NCBI GenBank assembly: GCA_030844895.1
Contig: CM061229.1
Location: forward strand, 119,611,682 to 119,675,681
Source: Ambrosia x helenae
Lineage: Eukaryota > Streptophyta > Magnoliopsida > Asterales > Asteraceae
Direction of reading: 5' to 3'
Length of the DNA: 64,000 nucleotides
Shown: in pieces, positions 13,085 to 24,200 of the stretch
Position numbering within the stretch: position 1 is the stretch's first letter
How the letters are laid out: each line of letters opens with the position of its first letter
Made by a program: the position numbers and the translations under genes
Notes under the pieces: model-generated
Seen by the model: only the letters and a program-made list of their open reading frames with translations
The model's database searches: none
What the model was told of the DNA's origin: nothing

Positions 13085-13093
13085 ATATATATA
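13085..13093 (-). promoter_or_regulatory. Candidate TATA box of the LPR-like gene
   Basis: TATATATAT on the minus strand lies about 120 bp upstream of the chosen ATG (12965). Position is plausible for a plant core promoter. The SINE tail begins only about 100 bp further upstream, so the gene has little non-repetitive promoter sequence. Confidence 0.4.
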
Positions 13094-13189
13094 GTGTGCG
13101 GGTGCCATAATGATTGGGTGGTGTGTAGTGTGAAGAGGGGGTTTAATGCTTACTCCTTGAAGGGTTTTTTTTTTTTTTTTCTCTTATCT

Positions 13190-13503
13190 TTTTTTTTTTT
13201 TTTGAACGGCCAACGAATCAATTCCGAGCACTCTCGGATACCCTTTTGGCGAATCAGGTACTTGAGAGTACCCGGGCCACTAATTGCCACCAATTCCCGG
13301 GAAAACCCGACCACTCACCCGCTCGAAGGTACGACGGTGAAATAGTCGGTAAAACCGGTCGGGATCAGGATTCGAACCCAAGCCAATGGCCGGGTCATCC
13401 CTCATTTCCCATCCACTAATGTCCTCCAAATGTAGCTAGTGAGAATCGAACCCAAGCCTCTCATAGGAAACTTTAGGCCCTCAACCAACTGGGCTACAAG
13501 TGT
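13190..13503 (-). mobile_element. Full-length tRNA-derived SINE
   Basis: On the minus strand it starts with a tRNA-like head: A box TAGCCCAGTTGG (13496-13485) and B box GGGTTCGATTC (13453-13443). The body is shared with the copy at 11227-11498, and the element ends in a poly(A) tail (T runs at 13166-13180 and 13190-13203 on the plus strand). TSDs were not resolved. It sits about 220 bp upstream of the LPR-like start codon, same strand as that gene. Confidence 0.85.
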
Positions 13504-13619
13504 TAGACTTTCTAGGTTTAACTCCATCCAAAATATCTGGTAATACATAGGGTATTTTTAGTAATTTTACATATGTATCAATTTTTTTAAGGCGCCTCTT
13601 ATTTGCACCAGTTGAAAAC

Positions 13620-14813
13620 TTATTTGCACCGGTCTCTACGGCTCGTAGAGGCCTCTACAAGTCGTAGAAGGAACTCTACTGCTTGTAGAGACCTCTGTCA
13701 ATGTGGTCTCATGATTGCCAATCATTGACAATCATTTAATGACACCTCTACACTCGTAGAGGCCTCTACGAGCAGTAGAGTTTCACTTGAATTCTCTACG
13801 AGCAGTAGAGTTTCACTTGAATTCTTTACCCTTCGTTTTGGATGGCATGAACATAAAAAAACTTCTCTACGGCCCGTAGAGGCCTCTACGAGCTGTAGAG
13901 AAAATATATATAACATAAAACCGAATATTCCCCAAATTATCAGCTCGTATAGGAGCTCCATGACTAGTAGAGGCTTTCTCTACTACTAGTAGAGGCCTCT
14001 ACGAGTCGTAGAGAAATAAATTTGAAAAAAAAATATTTATTTTTATTATTATCATACATTATTACTATTATTTAAAAAAAAAAATAATAAATAACAATGT
14101 GTGTTCTTCTACGACTCGTAGAGGCCTCTACGGGTCGTAGAGAAAGCCTATACGAGTCATAGAGCTCATCTACGAGCTCCCGAACATTTTTTTAATCAAA
14201 ACTAAAATTTGTTTTTCTACAAGTGGTAGAGGGCTCTACGCTCGTATATGTTCCACCCTCTACGACCTGTAGAGGCCCCTACGACTCTCTCACAAATCAC
14301 AATTCCCTGTCCCGGCAAGACCATCCATTTGTCATCGGGCGCCGGTCCAATTCCAAAGTAATCTAATGACCTTATTACGGAATCGACCGTATACCAACCA
14401 AACCTTGAGTACATCGCATGCCACATAACATAGCGTTCATATAGTTCGTTCATCAAATCCTGACGGATAATAGCCTAGTCATTCTCATCACGCCCTAAAG
14501 ACACAGATATGGATCGGAACCCACAGTTACCGTCTCCCCGAACAATTTGAATATGTGTAATAAACCGGTGACACTCTCTAGAAAGCTGGCATTTCCAATG
14601 CATGATTTCCATTTTATACCTGTTAACGCTAACATTAAGAAATCATGATTAGGGTGTATCTACGTATTTGCATGCGTAAAAAAACATGTATGCATGAAAC
14701 TTTTTATGTACCTGTTACCCACCAACAATGGAAAATGTTTATCACAAATGATATTTTGGTCTTTTTCCTGGATCTGCAGGCCTGCGTCTTCTAACAGGCT
14801 CTTCCTGTTTTAC

Positions 14814-14846
<33 letters not shown>

Positions 14847-15045
14847 GCTATGTTACCCGTCTTACGAAGTGTGGCTACACTACGAGGTTTGTCATATAAG
14901 GTACAACCTATAGTAGCCGAATCTGAATGTTCTGTGGGCCTCCATCTCTACGGCCAGTAGAGACCTCTACGAGCCGTAGTAGGGTTAGGTTTTTAGGGCA
15001 GCAAAGCTCTACCACTCGTAGAGACCTCTACCAGTAGTAGAGCTT
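13620..15045. repeat. Array of GTAGAGGCCTCTAC palindromes
   Basis: The 14-bp palindrome GTAGAGGCCTCTAC or close variants recurs near 13646, 13760, 13876, 13990, 14117, 14268 and, with GTAGAGACCTCTAC-type centres, 13688, 14957 and 15019. It is usually flanked by outer CTCTACGAGTCGTAGAG arms, so each unit can fold into nested hairpins. Spacing is irregular (about 70-130 bp) with unrelated AT-rich DNA between units. Another copy lies at about 28538, beyond the Athila insertion, showing that the array was once continuous. The units intrude into the OTU remnant. Confidence 0.85.
14285..14612 (-). pseudogene. OTU-type cysteine protease domain remnant
   Basis: From ATG at 14612 the frame reads through VRGDGNCGFRSISVSLGRDE, the catalytic D-G-N-C block of OTU proteases, then TAG (14477-14475) where family members carry Trp. 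The frame resumes as IIRQDLMNELYERY and later DKWMVLPGQGIVI, which matches the second half of the OTU fold. Beyond about 14285 it runs into palindrome sequence. OTU domains of this kind occur in plant MULE-type transposons and in host deubiquitinases; the repeat context favours a transposon origin. The stop codon and truncation make it inactive. Confidence 0.7.
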
Positions 15046-16360
15046 TGTGGTTGTTGACGTGTGCGTAACTATACATATTTTACAATGGATTTTAACACAC
15101 GTTTTTGCTTTAATATTTATAAAAATGGTTTCGACCTTCATATTAAAACACACACACTAGGGCAAGTGTACCCTGTCATATATGTAGTAAGTACAGATAA
15201 GAACCAAGTATCGATCCATGGACGCGCGCGGAGCAATTGTACTAAAACTCTGTCCCCGATTTACCAGTAGGAAAAGATAAGTTTGAGTTTTGTTTAAAAC
15301 TAAATTAATTCTAAAACATGTAAATAACTTAACTACGACTCCAAATAGAAAATATAACTATATAAACTATATTACGCCAATCCTAGCATGTTATCTAAAT
15401 ATAATAAGTAATATAGGCGCGTGATCAACATTCCCATTTTCCGACAGTTAGTGTCCCTTTCGGGCATCCTAACATGACAACTATACAGAAAGCTAACACG
15501 AATACACACGTTAACCGCTTCAAGTCGTTCATTAGCGAGCAGCTGATATGATCTCACGCAGATCTTCTAAACATAAGTTAGTCATCCGTTAAGAGTATTC
15601 CAACCTCACTAATTTAGGGAAGCGATACCGAATACACAACACAGCCACCTAAACTAGCATAAAGTAGAGCATTTCACAACCTATTCCATTTTACCAACTT
15701 TGACCCCAGATCTACTAAGATCGCCATTTTTACCAAAATAACTACCAAAGATCATTAACCGTGTCAAATACTAGTAACGGCACCATTAGGCTTTTTAAAC
15801 CCTTTTACGTGCCGGTAAGCATTTTTAACCGTTATTCGACTGACTTTAACCAAACCAATACCCGGTTACAGTTTCATGGCATAAACTATTTAACAAGTTA
15901 ACTAGTCTACTACCGGACGATTAAACGGACGGTTTTTCAACATGTATCCGCCTAACACATTCGACAATCGCTAAAGTCATTCAAATACAGCTACAAATCC
16001 ATCAACAACGAAACAAGGTTGCGCTATGATCATCAAGATCTAATACGTGAAAAACGCCAAATTTATACAAAACATGATTACATACTAAACGATTGTTTTA
16101 CGTACTAAATACTATTGTTCTTGCCCGTAGGCGTACGAATAACTATAATAACATCAAAATAGCACACAAAAATCAGATTTGAATCATAAAAAGCTTCAAG
16201 GATCAAACCATAAGAATGCTAAAGAGATGGATCGGATGATGAAGGATGGAACGGATGGACTTCCGAGCTTGTTAAACGGCTTTCCAGCAGCTTGGATCGT
16301 CCAAAAATCGCCCAGAAAAGCTTCCCTCAAGATCCAATCCTGATTAGTGAGCTGAAATGG

Positions 16361-16371
16361 GGATTTTATAG
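16361..16371 (-). promoter_or_regulatory. LTR TATA box
   Basis: CTATAAAATCC on the minus strand lies about 349 bp from the U3 end and 15 bp downstream of the nearest palindrome (16386-16399). It is the best core-promoter candidate of the element and is absent from the deleted 5' LTR. Confidence 0.6.
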
Positions 16372-16385
16372 CAGAGCAGAGGGTT

Positions 16386-16511
16386 CGAGCGGCCGCTCGG
16401 CCTCTTGGAGCGGCCGCTCGCTTTATCAACAAGTGGACCAATTGCTGCAGACGTGACGTAGGCCTTCTGGAAGGTCCCCAGAAATATCTGGGAGGGGCGC
16501 GCGGCCGCGCG
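16386..16511. repeat. GC-rich palindromes in U3 of Athila 1
   Basis: CGAGCGGCCGCTCG (16386-16399), GAGCGGCCGCTC (16408-16419) and CGCGCGGCCGCGCG (16498-16511) are perfect palindromes, each centred on GCGGCCGC. An imperfect fourth (AACGGCCGCTCG) lies at 16521-16532. They stand out sharply from the AT-rich LTR and lie directly upstream of the TATA box. Confidence 0.9.
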
Positions 16512-16719
16512 AAGCCTTGGAACGGCCGCTCGAAGGGCCTGATGGCCCGTTTTCGCGCCGAACTCTTCGTTTTTTCCTTCCTTGTGTTTCCGGGACATCG
16601 TTTAAGACCTGAAATCGTAAAGATACCCAAATAAGTACCAATTCCTATGTATGAGGTCAAAAACGTATGAAAAAGGGAGTTAAACGGGGACTTTTATATG
16701 TGTAATTTAACGTATATCA

Positions 16720-16733
16720 AACCTCCCCACACT
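16720..16733 (-). other. Polypurine tract of Athila 1
   Basis: AGTGTGGGGAGGTT on the minus strand abuts the 3' LTR (TGATATACG...). A matching AAGTGTGGGGATG abuts the LTR of the second Athila at 60015, supporting the assignment. Confidence 0.75.
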
Positions 16734-18381
16734 TGAACTTTGCTTGTCCTCAAGCAAACACTTAAACAGAAAATAACTGAAAAACTCGCCAAGTGGCAAC
16801 AAAGGCAAAATATAGCCTGTACAGACGATAATAGACAAGCCAACAAAGATTTATAAACAGGTGATAAGATAACTAAAAAGCAACGACTCACTTCCGATCT
16901 TACAAGCACGCTAACCCGTACACGACTCACAATGTTCACACACACTCGGTTTTATTTATGATACATACGTGTAATGTGTATGTGTAAATCGCTCCATTGC
17001 CAAGACAATGAATCATGCAATATCATAAGCTTGTCAAAAGATCTAGTCTTCACCAACTAACGTGTGAAAAAGCACAAATCAAGAGGTCTTTTACGGGTTG
17101 TAATGTTAGGCAAAGGTAAGGGTGCGGAATGGATATTTAAAGTGACAAATCGGCTAAAACTCGGCGGTTTATGTCTAAATAATATCAACTAACACAACTG
17201 TACAAAACAAACGCGAATATAGGCGATTTTTATTTTAAATCGAGCTAACTTATAATTCTTAACTTTAAAGCTCTAAAAACTGCTCGAATACTGCTAATTC
17301 ACCCTATTTTAGGGTGTTCTATTTTTTTGGATTTTTTTGGATTTTTTTTTTAACATATATATATCTATGATATATATAATGAACTGAAACGGATTATATA
17401 ATCGACAAACGGGTTCTAAACATATAAACCCGAACACGAACTATTTACAACATATAAACTAGTAGAACAATAACCTAAACCGAGTTTTAACACAAAAGGT
17501 TTAAAAGAAAAAGGTTATCTGGTTTACTGGTGAAATGGTGTGGTAAATAAGAAAAAACACGGGATTAGGTTCAACATGGTTAACTAGTGGATAATATATT
17601 GGTGCGGGAAACAGATAGAACGAAAAGAAAAGGCTAAATCAAAAGGGTATCCTAATTGCCTCAATCATGTTCGTACAATCTCACACGTATCTGGTCTAAA
17701 CAAGTATACTAGTGACAAGTTCTAAACTGCACAAAACATCCGGCTCACTCGCAAGCATGTCAAAGAAATATAATATACTCTAAGGCTCAAACGCTCACGT
17801 AACCGGAGGGAAATGGGTGCAAGTGTACGAATATAACACGCTCGTATCTCATCTGTTTGTCGCGTCTCGAGTTGTCTTTATCAAAATTTAGTTAGGCTTG
17901 ATGTTTATATGAGAATATATACATATATGTACTTTTAAAGGTTTTTTTTTTTTTTAACATATATATATATATATATATACAAGAGGACAAACACGATTAT
18001 TATCCCTCCCCACACTTGAACTTCACATTGTCCCCAATGTGACAATAGAAAGCGTTTATTAATTAGCTATCTATAGTGGGAAAAAGGAGAATAATACTCC
18101 CCTGGTATCGAAGAAACACCCGGGTAAATGGACGGCATGAGCCCTGATAACGGTGCTCGCCAGTTCCCTGCAACATGAACATTCTTGACAAAACAAACTC
18201 ATCAAATACACCCATTCATCGTCACACTTATTCAAACAAACCAAACATTACTGAAAATTAAAATGCGGAAAAGTAAATAGTTCAAGTACAAAAAACAAAA
18301 TAAATCCATGGGTGCTTGCACCCATATACAGTACCAACAGGAATAACATAAACAAAATAGTACCATCTTACCAGCAATTTC
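16734..18381. other. Non-coding 3' region of Athila 1
   Basis: AT-rich, with (TA) runs near 17352 and 17960 and a second polypurine-like motif (minus AAGTGTGGGGAGG, about 18005-18018) followed by CACATTGTCCCCAATGTG. The same pair recurs in Athila 2 at about 61070-61095. It may be an internal polypurine tract or a remnant of element restructuring. No coding. Confidence 0.6.
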
Positions 18382-19671
18382 TCAATCCTCGTCATCATGG
18401 CGAGTCCTTGATGATCCCGCTGCATCACCACCTCGCCTCCGCTTGTCCCCCGGATGTCCCCTCTGTGGGGGATTCCCAAAATGGTTTGGGAAACAAGCAT
18501 GAAATTCAGAGACAAGGTAGTCTAGGGTCGCCCCTTGATGCTGTAGGGACTCGCCGTGCTGGTATAAAGTCTCGCGCGTTTCTGTTCTGAACGCGCCAAA
18601 CTCATCATAGAAGTCCTGAGGATGCTGGTAGTAATACTGCTGCTGGTGAGGCAGTAGAGGCTCCTGCGGGTGTGGTTGCTGCTGCTGTGGCCGCTGTGGC
18701 TGCTGTGGCTGCTGTGGCTGTTGTGGCTGCTGCTGGTCGGGAGGTGGCATGTGCACTGCTGGCAGCGGGTCCCAGATCGTATTATGTTTACCTTTTAGCC
18801 TTATTACCCCGCTTGCGTACTCGTGGACAATCCTCATGTGTCTGAGGACATCCATGTTCACCCACGAGTCGCCGGGAACCTTGGTCAGTCCCCTTCGCAC
18901 ATTCTTCAAAATGCCCATCCCCTTTGCGATTTTTGTCACGTACTCCCCCCCGTATATCATGCTCCCGGGTCTTATACCTGATGCTGTACTAAGAAAAGAA
19001 GCAACAAGTGCAGCAAGGTTAACTTGAACACCACTTACTAGAGCATATAGAAATAACAAATCAGGTGTGGGGCAGCCGGTTGAATCGTCCTTTTTGGCAG
19101 CAGCGGTCCCGCATAGGACCTTTTGAAAAACCCGCAGCAGTGGGTCAATGAGCTGGCTTGCTTTGGCACCTTGGGGGTTATACTGTTGCTCCCCCGTTAA
19201 TTGTGCCCAAAAAGAGTCTCTCAGAACGTTGTCATTCGGGAATTTGTACATCAGTTCGTTGAAGCTCTCATCCTCAACTTCCTCGTCCGTGTAGATTCCT
19301 AAGTGGACACCAAGCTCAGCGACTGAAATGTCGCGCCACTCCCCGCACAGACGGAACTGTAATCCAAAGTGCTTACCGCTACTTTGGAAGTCCGGCTGGT
19401 CATATTTACGCGGCCTTTGGTAGTGCAATGTGGAGAAGAACTCGAGGGTGAGTTCCTCATAAACTGGTTCCTCTATTAGGAGCAGGTTTTCCATATGCCC
19501 GTCCATCATTTCCCGGAATCTTTCTTCTTGGTTGAGCTCAGCTAATGTATCAAAGCAAATCCTTCGAGGCGTGGCGATAGAACGCCTGCGCCCCCACAGT
19601 TCTGTAAAGGTATCTATGCACCCGCGTTCTCGCAGGTCCGCGGGATTAAACTGAAGGAAGCGGTGCACCAT
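18382..19671 (-). CDS. Athila env-like / ORF1-family protein
   Basis: An uninterrupted frame of about 429 residues lies between pol and the 3' LTR, where Athila elements carry their extra ORF. It resembles the plant Athila ORF-1 family (blocks such as RRICFDTLAELNQEERF and ISVAELGVHLGIYTDEE). A Gln/Pro tract (QQPQQPQQPQQPQRP) follows at about residues 315-350, and the C-terminus is basic then acidic (DKRRRGG...HDDED). I see no clear signal peptide or fusion peptide, so the env label is positional. The frame can be extended by two codons to an ATG at 19677, but TGCAG just before the 19671 ATG looks like a splice acceptor and I prefer 19671. Unlike gag-pol it has no stop codon. Confidence 0.75.
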   Translation of the reverse strand: MVHRFLQFNPADLRERGCIDTFTELWGRRRSIATPRRICFDTLAELNQEERFREMMDGHMENLLLIEEPVYEELTLEFFSTLHYQRPRKYDQPDFQSSGKHFGLQFRLCGEWRDISVAELGVHLGIYTDEEVEDESFNELMYKFPNDNVLRDSFWAQLTGEQQYNPQGAKASQLIDPLLRVFQKVLCGTAAAKKDDSTGCPTPDLLFLYALVSGVQVNLAALVASFLSTASGIRPGSMIYGGEYVTKIAKGMGILKNVRRGLTKVPGDSWVNMDVLRHMRIVHEYASGVIRLKGKHNTIWDPLPAVHMPPPDQQQPQQPQQPQQPQRPQQQQPHPQEPLLPHQQQYYYQHPQDFYDEFGAFRTETRETLYQHGESLQHQGATLDYLVSEFHACFPNHFGNPPQRGHPGDKRRRGGDAAGSSRTRHDDED

Positions 19672-20656
19672 CTGCATTAAAATGCTAAAATATGTCAGTT
19701 ATAATCGAAGGAATAAGACCCGGACCCAAAACACGCGAAACAACAAAGTAAAAAATCACATCAGAGAGTTCGAGCGGCCGCTCGGCCTCTTGGAGCGGCC
19801 GCTCGAAGGAGTCTGCGCGCCAATTTTCGCTCTGCAGCCCTGTTTTTCGATCCTGTGCATTGGCGTTTGCCCGGTTTCCAGTGTTTTATCCAAATGCACT
19901 CCACAAGCGGCCATTCAAGCACTTGATTTTTGAAAAATTATTAACTTTGGCGCTTGAATGGCCGAACTTGCGCAATTATGAAGTTGTAAAGTGAATTTGG
20001 GATTTTAACACCTACGCGCCTTCACTTTGCAAATCACCTTAACTTTAAGTCATTTAGCGCAAGGTGTTTAAAGCCCAAGTATTTATGGCATAATCATCGA
20101 ATTTGGGGCGCGTTTGTTTAGTTATGAAGAACGCCCCAAAACTCATGAATATCCCAACTCTAAACTACAATCTAATAACTAGAATCCTTAAAATTTGGGG
20201 ATTTGTTAAACATTATGAAGAATCCCCAAAAATTAAGAAAACAATACAATTACATAACCTAAACATGATGAATTTGGGGATTGATTGAACAATTATGAAA
20301 GGTCCCCAAAATTCAACAACAATCCTAACTACATTAACAGATATACTAGCATACAATCCTATAATGAAATTAATTTACAAACATACTAAACTACACTAAA
20401 CAAAAGGCTACAAAATCATTCAAATCCTTAAAAATTTTCGGACCTTATTTAAACCTTATGAAGAAAACCCAAAAACTCAAAGATTTGAACAATAATCAAC
20501 CACTAATCTACATTATCCAAGCAAACAATCCATTCAAGAACATTAGGGTTTGTTAAACATTATGAAAGAACCCTAAAAATTCAGAAAAAGATTAAAGAAA
20601 CTAAACTATTTTACACTAGAACAAGAGAAATTACAAGAAAACTAAAGATTCATACC
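19672..20656 (-). promoter_or_regulatory. Putative spliced leader, intron and internal promoter of the env-like ORF
   Basis: On the minus strand a donor CAAG|GTATGA lies at 20656/20655 and an acceptor TTAATGCAG at 19672, with a branch-point-like CTGAC about 25 nt upstream. The intron would be 984 bp and end directly at the ATG of the env-like ORF. Upstream of the donor, a C/A-rich leader (about 20745-20656, no ATG) follows a TATA-like TTTATAACC at 20777-20769. The whole arrangement is inferred from sequence signals; no transcript evidence is available here. The intron contains palindromes at 19771-19804. Confidence 0.45.
19771..19804. repeat. Pair of GC-rich palindromes in the spacer
   Basis: CGAGCGGCCGCTCG (19771-19784) and GAGCGGCCGCTC (19793-19804) are separated by GCCTCTTG, almost the same two-palindrome block as at 16386-16419 in the LTR. 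A segment duplicated within the element is the simplest reading. Confidence 0.9.
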
Positions 20657-20840
20657 TTGTTCTTGAAGATTTGAAGGTGGAATTGAAGGGTTTTGGTTGG
20701 TGTTCTTGGTAGCAAGTGCAAAGTTTGGTGGGTTATTGTGAATGAGCGGCCACTTGGTATGTGTTTAGGGTTATAAATTTTCAGTTTTGAAAGTCAAATA
20801 CCCCTTTTGCCCTTGCAGAAATTTCGTTCAGAACGCTCGC

Positions 20841-20926
20841 GCGGCCGCTCGGATTAATTTTTTTTTTTTTTTTTTTAAAGCTGGGTGTGTGGAGCGGGCC
20901 GCTCGGAATATCCGAGCGGCCGCTCG
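20841..20926. repeat. GC-rich palindromes upstream of the internal promoter
   Basis: GCGGCCGC (20841-20848) and CGAGCGGCCGCTCG (20913-20926), with an imperfect unit (GAGCGGGCCGCTC) at 20892-20904. In element orientation they lie about 60-150 bp upstream of the TATA-like box at 20777, repeating the LTR layout. Confidence 0.9.
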
Positions 20927-21243
20927 AAGCTACTGATGTGCATTTTTCCTGCACTTTTCACCCAAACATACCTGCACTTATCCGTTTTGACCCGAATAAC
21001 CAACATACCTGTTTTTAGACGCTTTCAAGCATAATACCATGGGTTCGAAGCGACTATCCACACAATCACAAGACGCGAATCAAACCTGCAAAGACTAAAA
21101 ACAAACTACAACAACAAGTTAAAATTAAACAACTTAACTACAAATCAAACTACACTATGAACATATATACAATTTGGCGCGCCCATACACGCCGTGCTAT
21201 ATTTATTAACGAGTCGCTAGCTAGACTCACTTCCCCACACTTA

Positions 21244-24200
21244 TTAGGAGCGCGGGTCGTAGAGATCGATCATCTCCACGGATTTGTCAACCGGCCCGTC
21301 AATGTAGACTTTCAGGCGATGACCGTTGACTTTGAAAGTCACACCCTCTGAATTTTCAATCGAGACAGTTCTGTAAGGATATACTTCCTTAACAGTGTAC
21401 GGTCCTGTCCATCGGGATTTCAACTTTCCTGGAAAGAGACGCAGGCGTGAGTTATAAAGCAGGACCAAGTCGCCCACCTGAAAATCTTCTCGGTGTTTGA
21501 GGCGACTGTCGTGCAATCTCTTTGTGCGCTCTTTGTACAACATCGAGCTCTCATAGGCTTGTTGCCTAAGCTCCTCTAGCTCGTGAATCTGCAAGAAACG
21601 GGTCTCACCGCCGGTCTTCAGATCCAAATTTGCCGTTTTAAGAGCCCAGAATGCCCCATGCTCCAGCTCGACTGGGAGATGACACGCTTTGCCATAGACA
21701 AGCCTAAAGGGAGTCGTCCCAATAGGCGTCTTGTAAGCCGTCCTAAAGGCCCACAGCGCGTCATCAAGCTTGTCCGCCTAATCCTTGCGGTTTTGATTAA
21801 CTGACCGCTCAAGGATTCGCTTCAATCCACGGTTTGTGACCTCCACCTGTCCACTTGTCTGTGGATGATACGGGGTGGATAACCTGTGGTGGACACCATA
21901 ACGTGCTAACGCGCGATCAAGCTGCGCATTGCAGAAATGCGTGCCACGGTCACTAATCAATGCCTTTGGGGCACCAAACCGTGAGAACAAGCTCCTAACA
22001 AACCTCACTACAACTCGGGCATCATTTGTGGGCAAGGCTTGCGCCTCGGCCCACTTTGATACGTAATCAACAGCCACGAGTATATATCTATTGCCCCGTG
22101 AGGAGGGGAATGGTCCCATGAAGTCTATGCCCCAAATGTCAAAGACCTCACAAACTTGAATCGGGTTTTGCGGCATTTGGTCGCGTGCCGATATGTTCGT
22201 CGCCCTCTGGCACGAATCACAAGCACCGACCAGTATCTGGGCGTCACGAAAGAGTGTGGGCCAATAAAACCCGGAGTCTAACACTTTCTTAGCAGTGTAA
22301 TTCGCTCCATGGTGACCTCCGGTAGGCCCCTCGTGACAATCGCGCAAGATCTGCGCCGCCTCCACCCCAAACACACAACGGCGAATCAACTGATCCGCCC
22401 CGACCCGGAACAAAAATGGGTCATCCCAGAAGTAATGCTTAAGGTCCGCGAAGAACTTCCTCTTTTGCTGGTGCGACAATCCTTTGATGAGGATCCCGCA
22501 CGCGAGGTAGTTCGCAAAATCCGCGAACCATGGTGATACATCTTCCACCGACTCGACGCTCATCAAGAACTCGTGGGGAAAGTTGTCATTAATGGTATCC
22601 CACGCGCAGTTCTCGGCATCATCATGCTCGAGCCTGGACAGATGATCAACTGCAACATTCAGGGCACCCTTCTTGTCCTGAATCTCTATATCGAACTCTT
22701 GCAGCAGCAAGATCCACCTAATCAGGCGCGGTTTCGCGTCCTGTTTGCTGAATAGGTATCGGATCGCTGCATGGTCCGTATAGACGATGGTCTTCGACAG
22801 AACCAAATATGATCTAAACTTGTCGAATGCAAATACTACAGCAAGAAGCTCTTTTTCAGTCGTGGTGTAATGCTCCTGAGCATCATGTAGAGTCTTACTC
22901 GCGTAGTAGATCGGGTGGAAGTGCTTGTCCTTCCGCTGTCCCAAGACCGCCCCTATCGCGAAGTCACTCGCGTCGCACATAATCTCGAATGGCAGCCCCC
23001 AGTCGGGTGCTACCAATATAGGGGCCTCAACAAGCAACCGCTTCAGAAGGCCAAATGCCTTCACACACTCTGCACCAAACACAAACGGTGCATCCTTTTC
23101 CAACAAACGGGTCATCGGTCGGGCGATCTTTGAAAAGTCTTTGATAAATCACCTGTAAAATCCCGCATGACCCAAAAAGTTGCGGATCGCTCTGACAGAG
23201 GAGGGTGGAGGGAGCCTAGAAATGATATCTACTTTGGCAGGATCAACCTCCAACCCACTTTGGGAGACCTTATGCCCCAGGACTATTCCTTCCTTCACCA
23301 TGAAGTGGCATTTTTCCCAGTTTAGCACAAGACTGGTCTCCTCACACCTCTGAAGCATCCGCTCCAGGTTCCCCAGACACTGATCGAACGAACTCCCGAA
23401 AACGGAAAAATCATCCATGAACACCTCCATGGAGTCCTCGATCATGTCATGAAAAATGGCAACCATGCAACGCTGGAAGGTCGCCGGCGCATTGCACAAC
23501 CCAAATGGCATACGCATGTAGGCGAATGTGCCAAAAGGGCATGTGAAGGTCGTCTTATCCTGGTCCACATGATCGATAGGGATCTGAAAGTATCCAGAGA
23601 AACCATCAAGGAAACAGTAATACAACTTCCCCGACAGTCGTTCCAACATCTGATCGATGAATGGAAGCGGGAAGTGATCCTTGCGGGTGGCGTCATTGAG
23701 CTTGCGATAGTCAATGCAAACTCTCCACCCCGTGACGGTCCTCGTAGGAATTAACTCATTCCTATCATTTGTGACCACCGTCATGCCACCCTTCTTGGGC
23801 ACGACGTGCACAGGACTAACCCAAACAGAGTCCGAGATGGGATATATCAATCCAGCATCAAGCAGTTTAATCACCTCGGATTTAACAACATCTTGCATGT
23901 TCGGGTTCAGACGCCTTTGGTGCTGCGCACAAGGCTTGTAGACATCCTCCATCAAGATTTTATGAGTACAGAAAGAGGGATTAATCCCCTTGATGTCTAC
24001 GATCTTCCAGACAATTGCCCGTTTATGAAGTTTTAAAACCCTCAACAACTCGCTCTTTTCTTCCACAGTCAATGAAGACGATATGATCACCGGTAGACGC
24101 CCCTCCTCATCCAGAAATGCATACTCAAGATGCGGTGGGAGCTCCTTCAGCTCTAGAGACGGTGGATCCTCAACAGACGGCTTCGCCTTCTCCTCTTCCT

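Larger units (their letters stand above)
15055..16719 (-). repeat. Athila 1 3' LTR, 1,665 bp (full form)
   Basis: The plus strand reads TGACGTGTGCGTAAC...CGTATATCA. Compared with the 5' LTR it has an extra 544 bp (15987-16530) holding the TATA box and the GC-rich palindromes. Since both LTRs are identical at integration, this is the original form and the other copy has a deletion. Two short frames visible in it are not coding. Confidence 0.95.
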
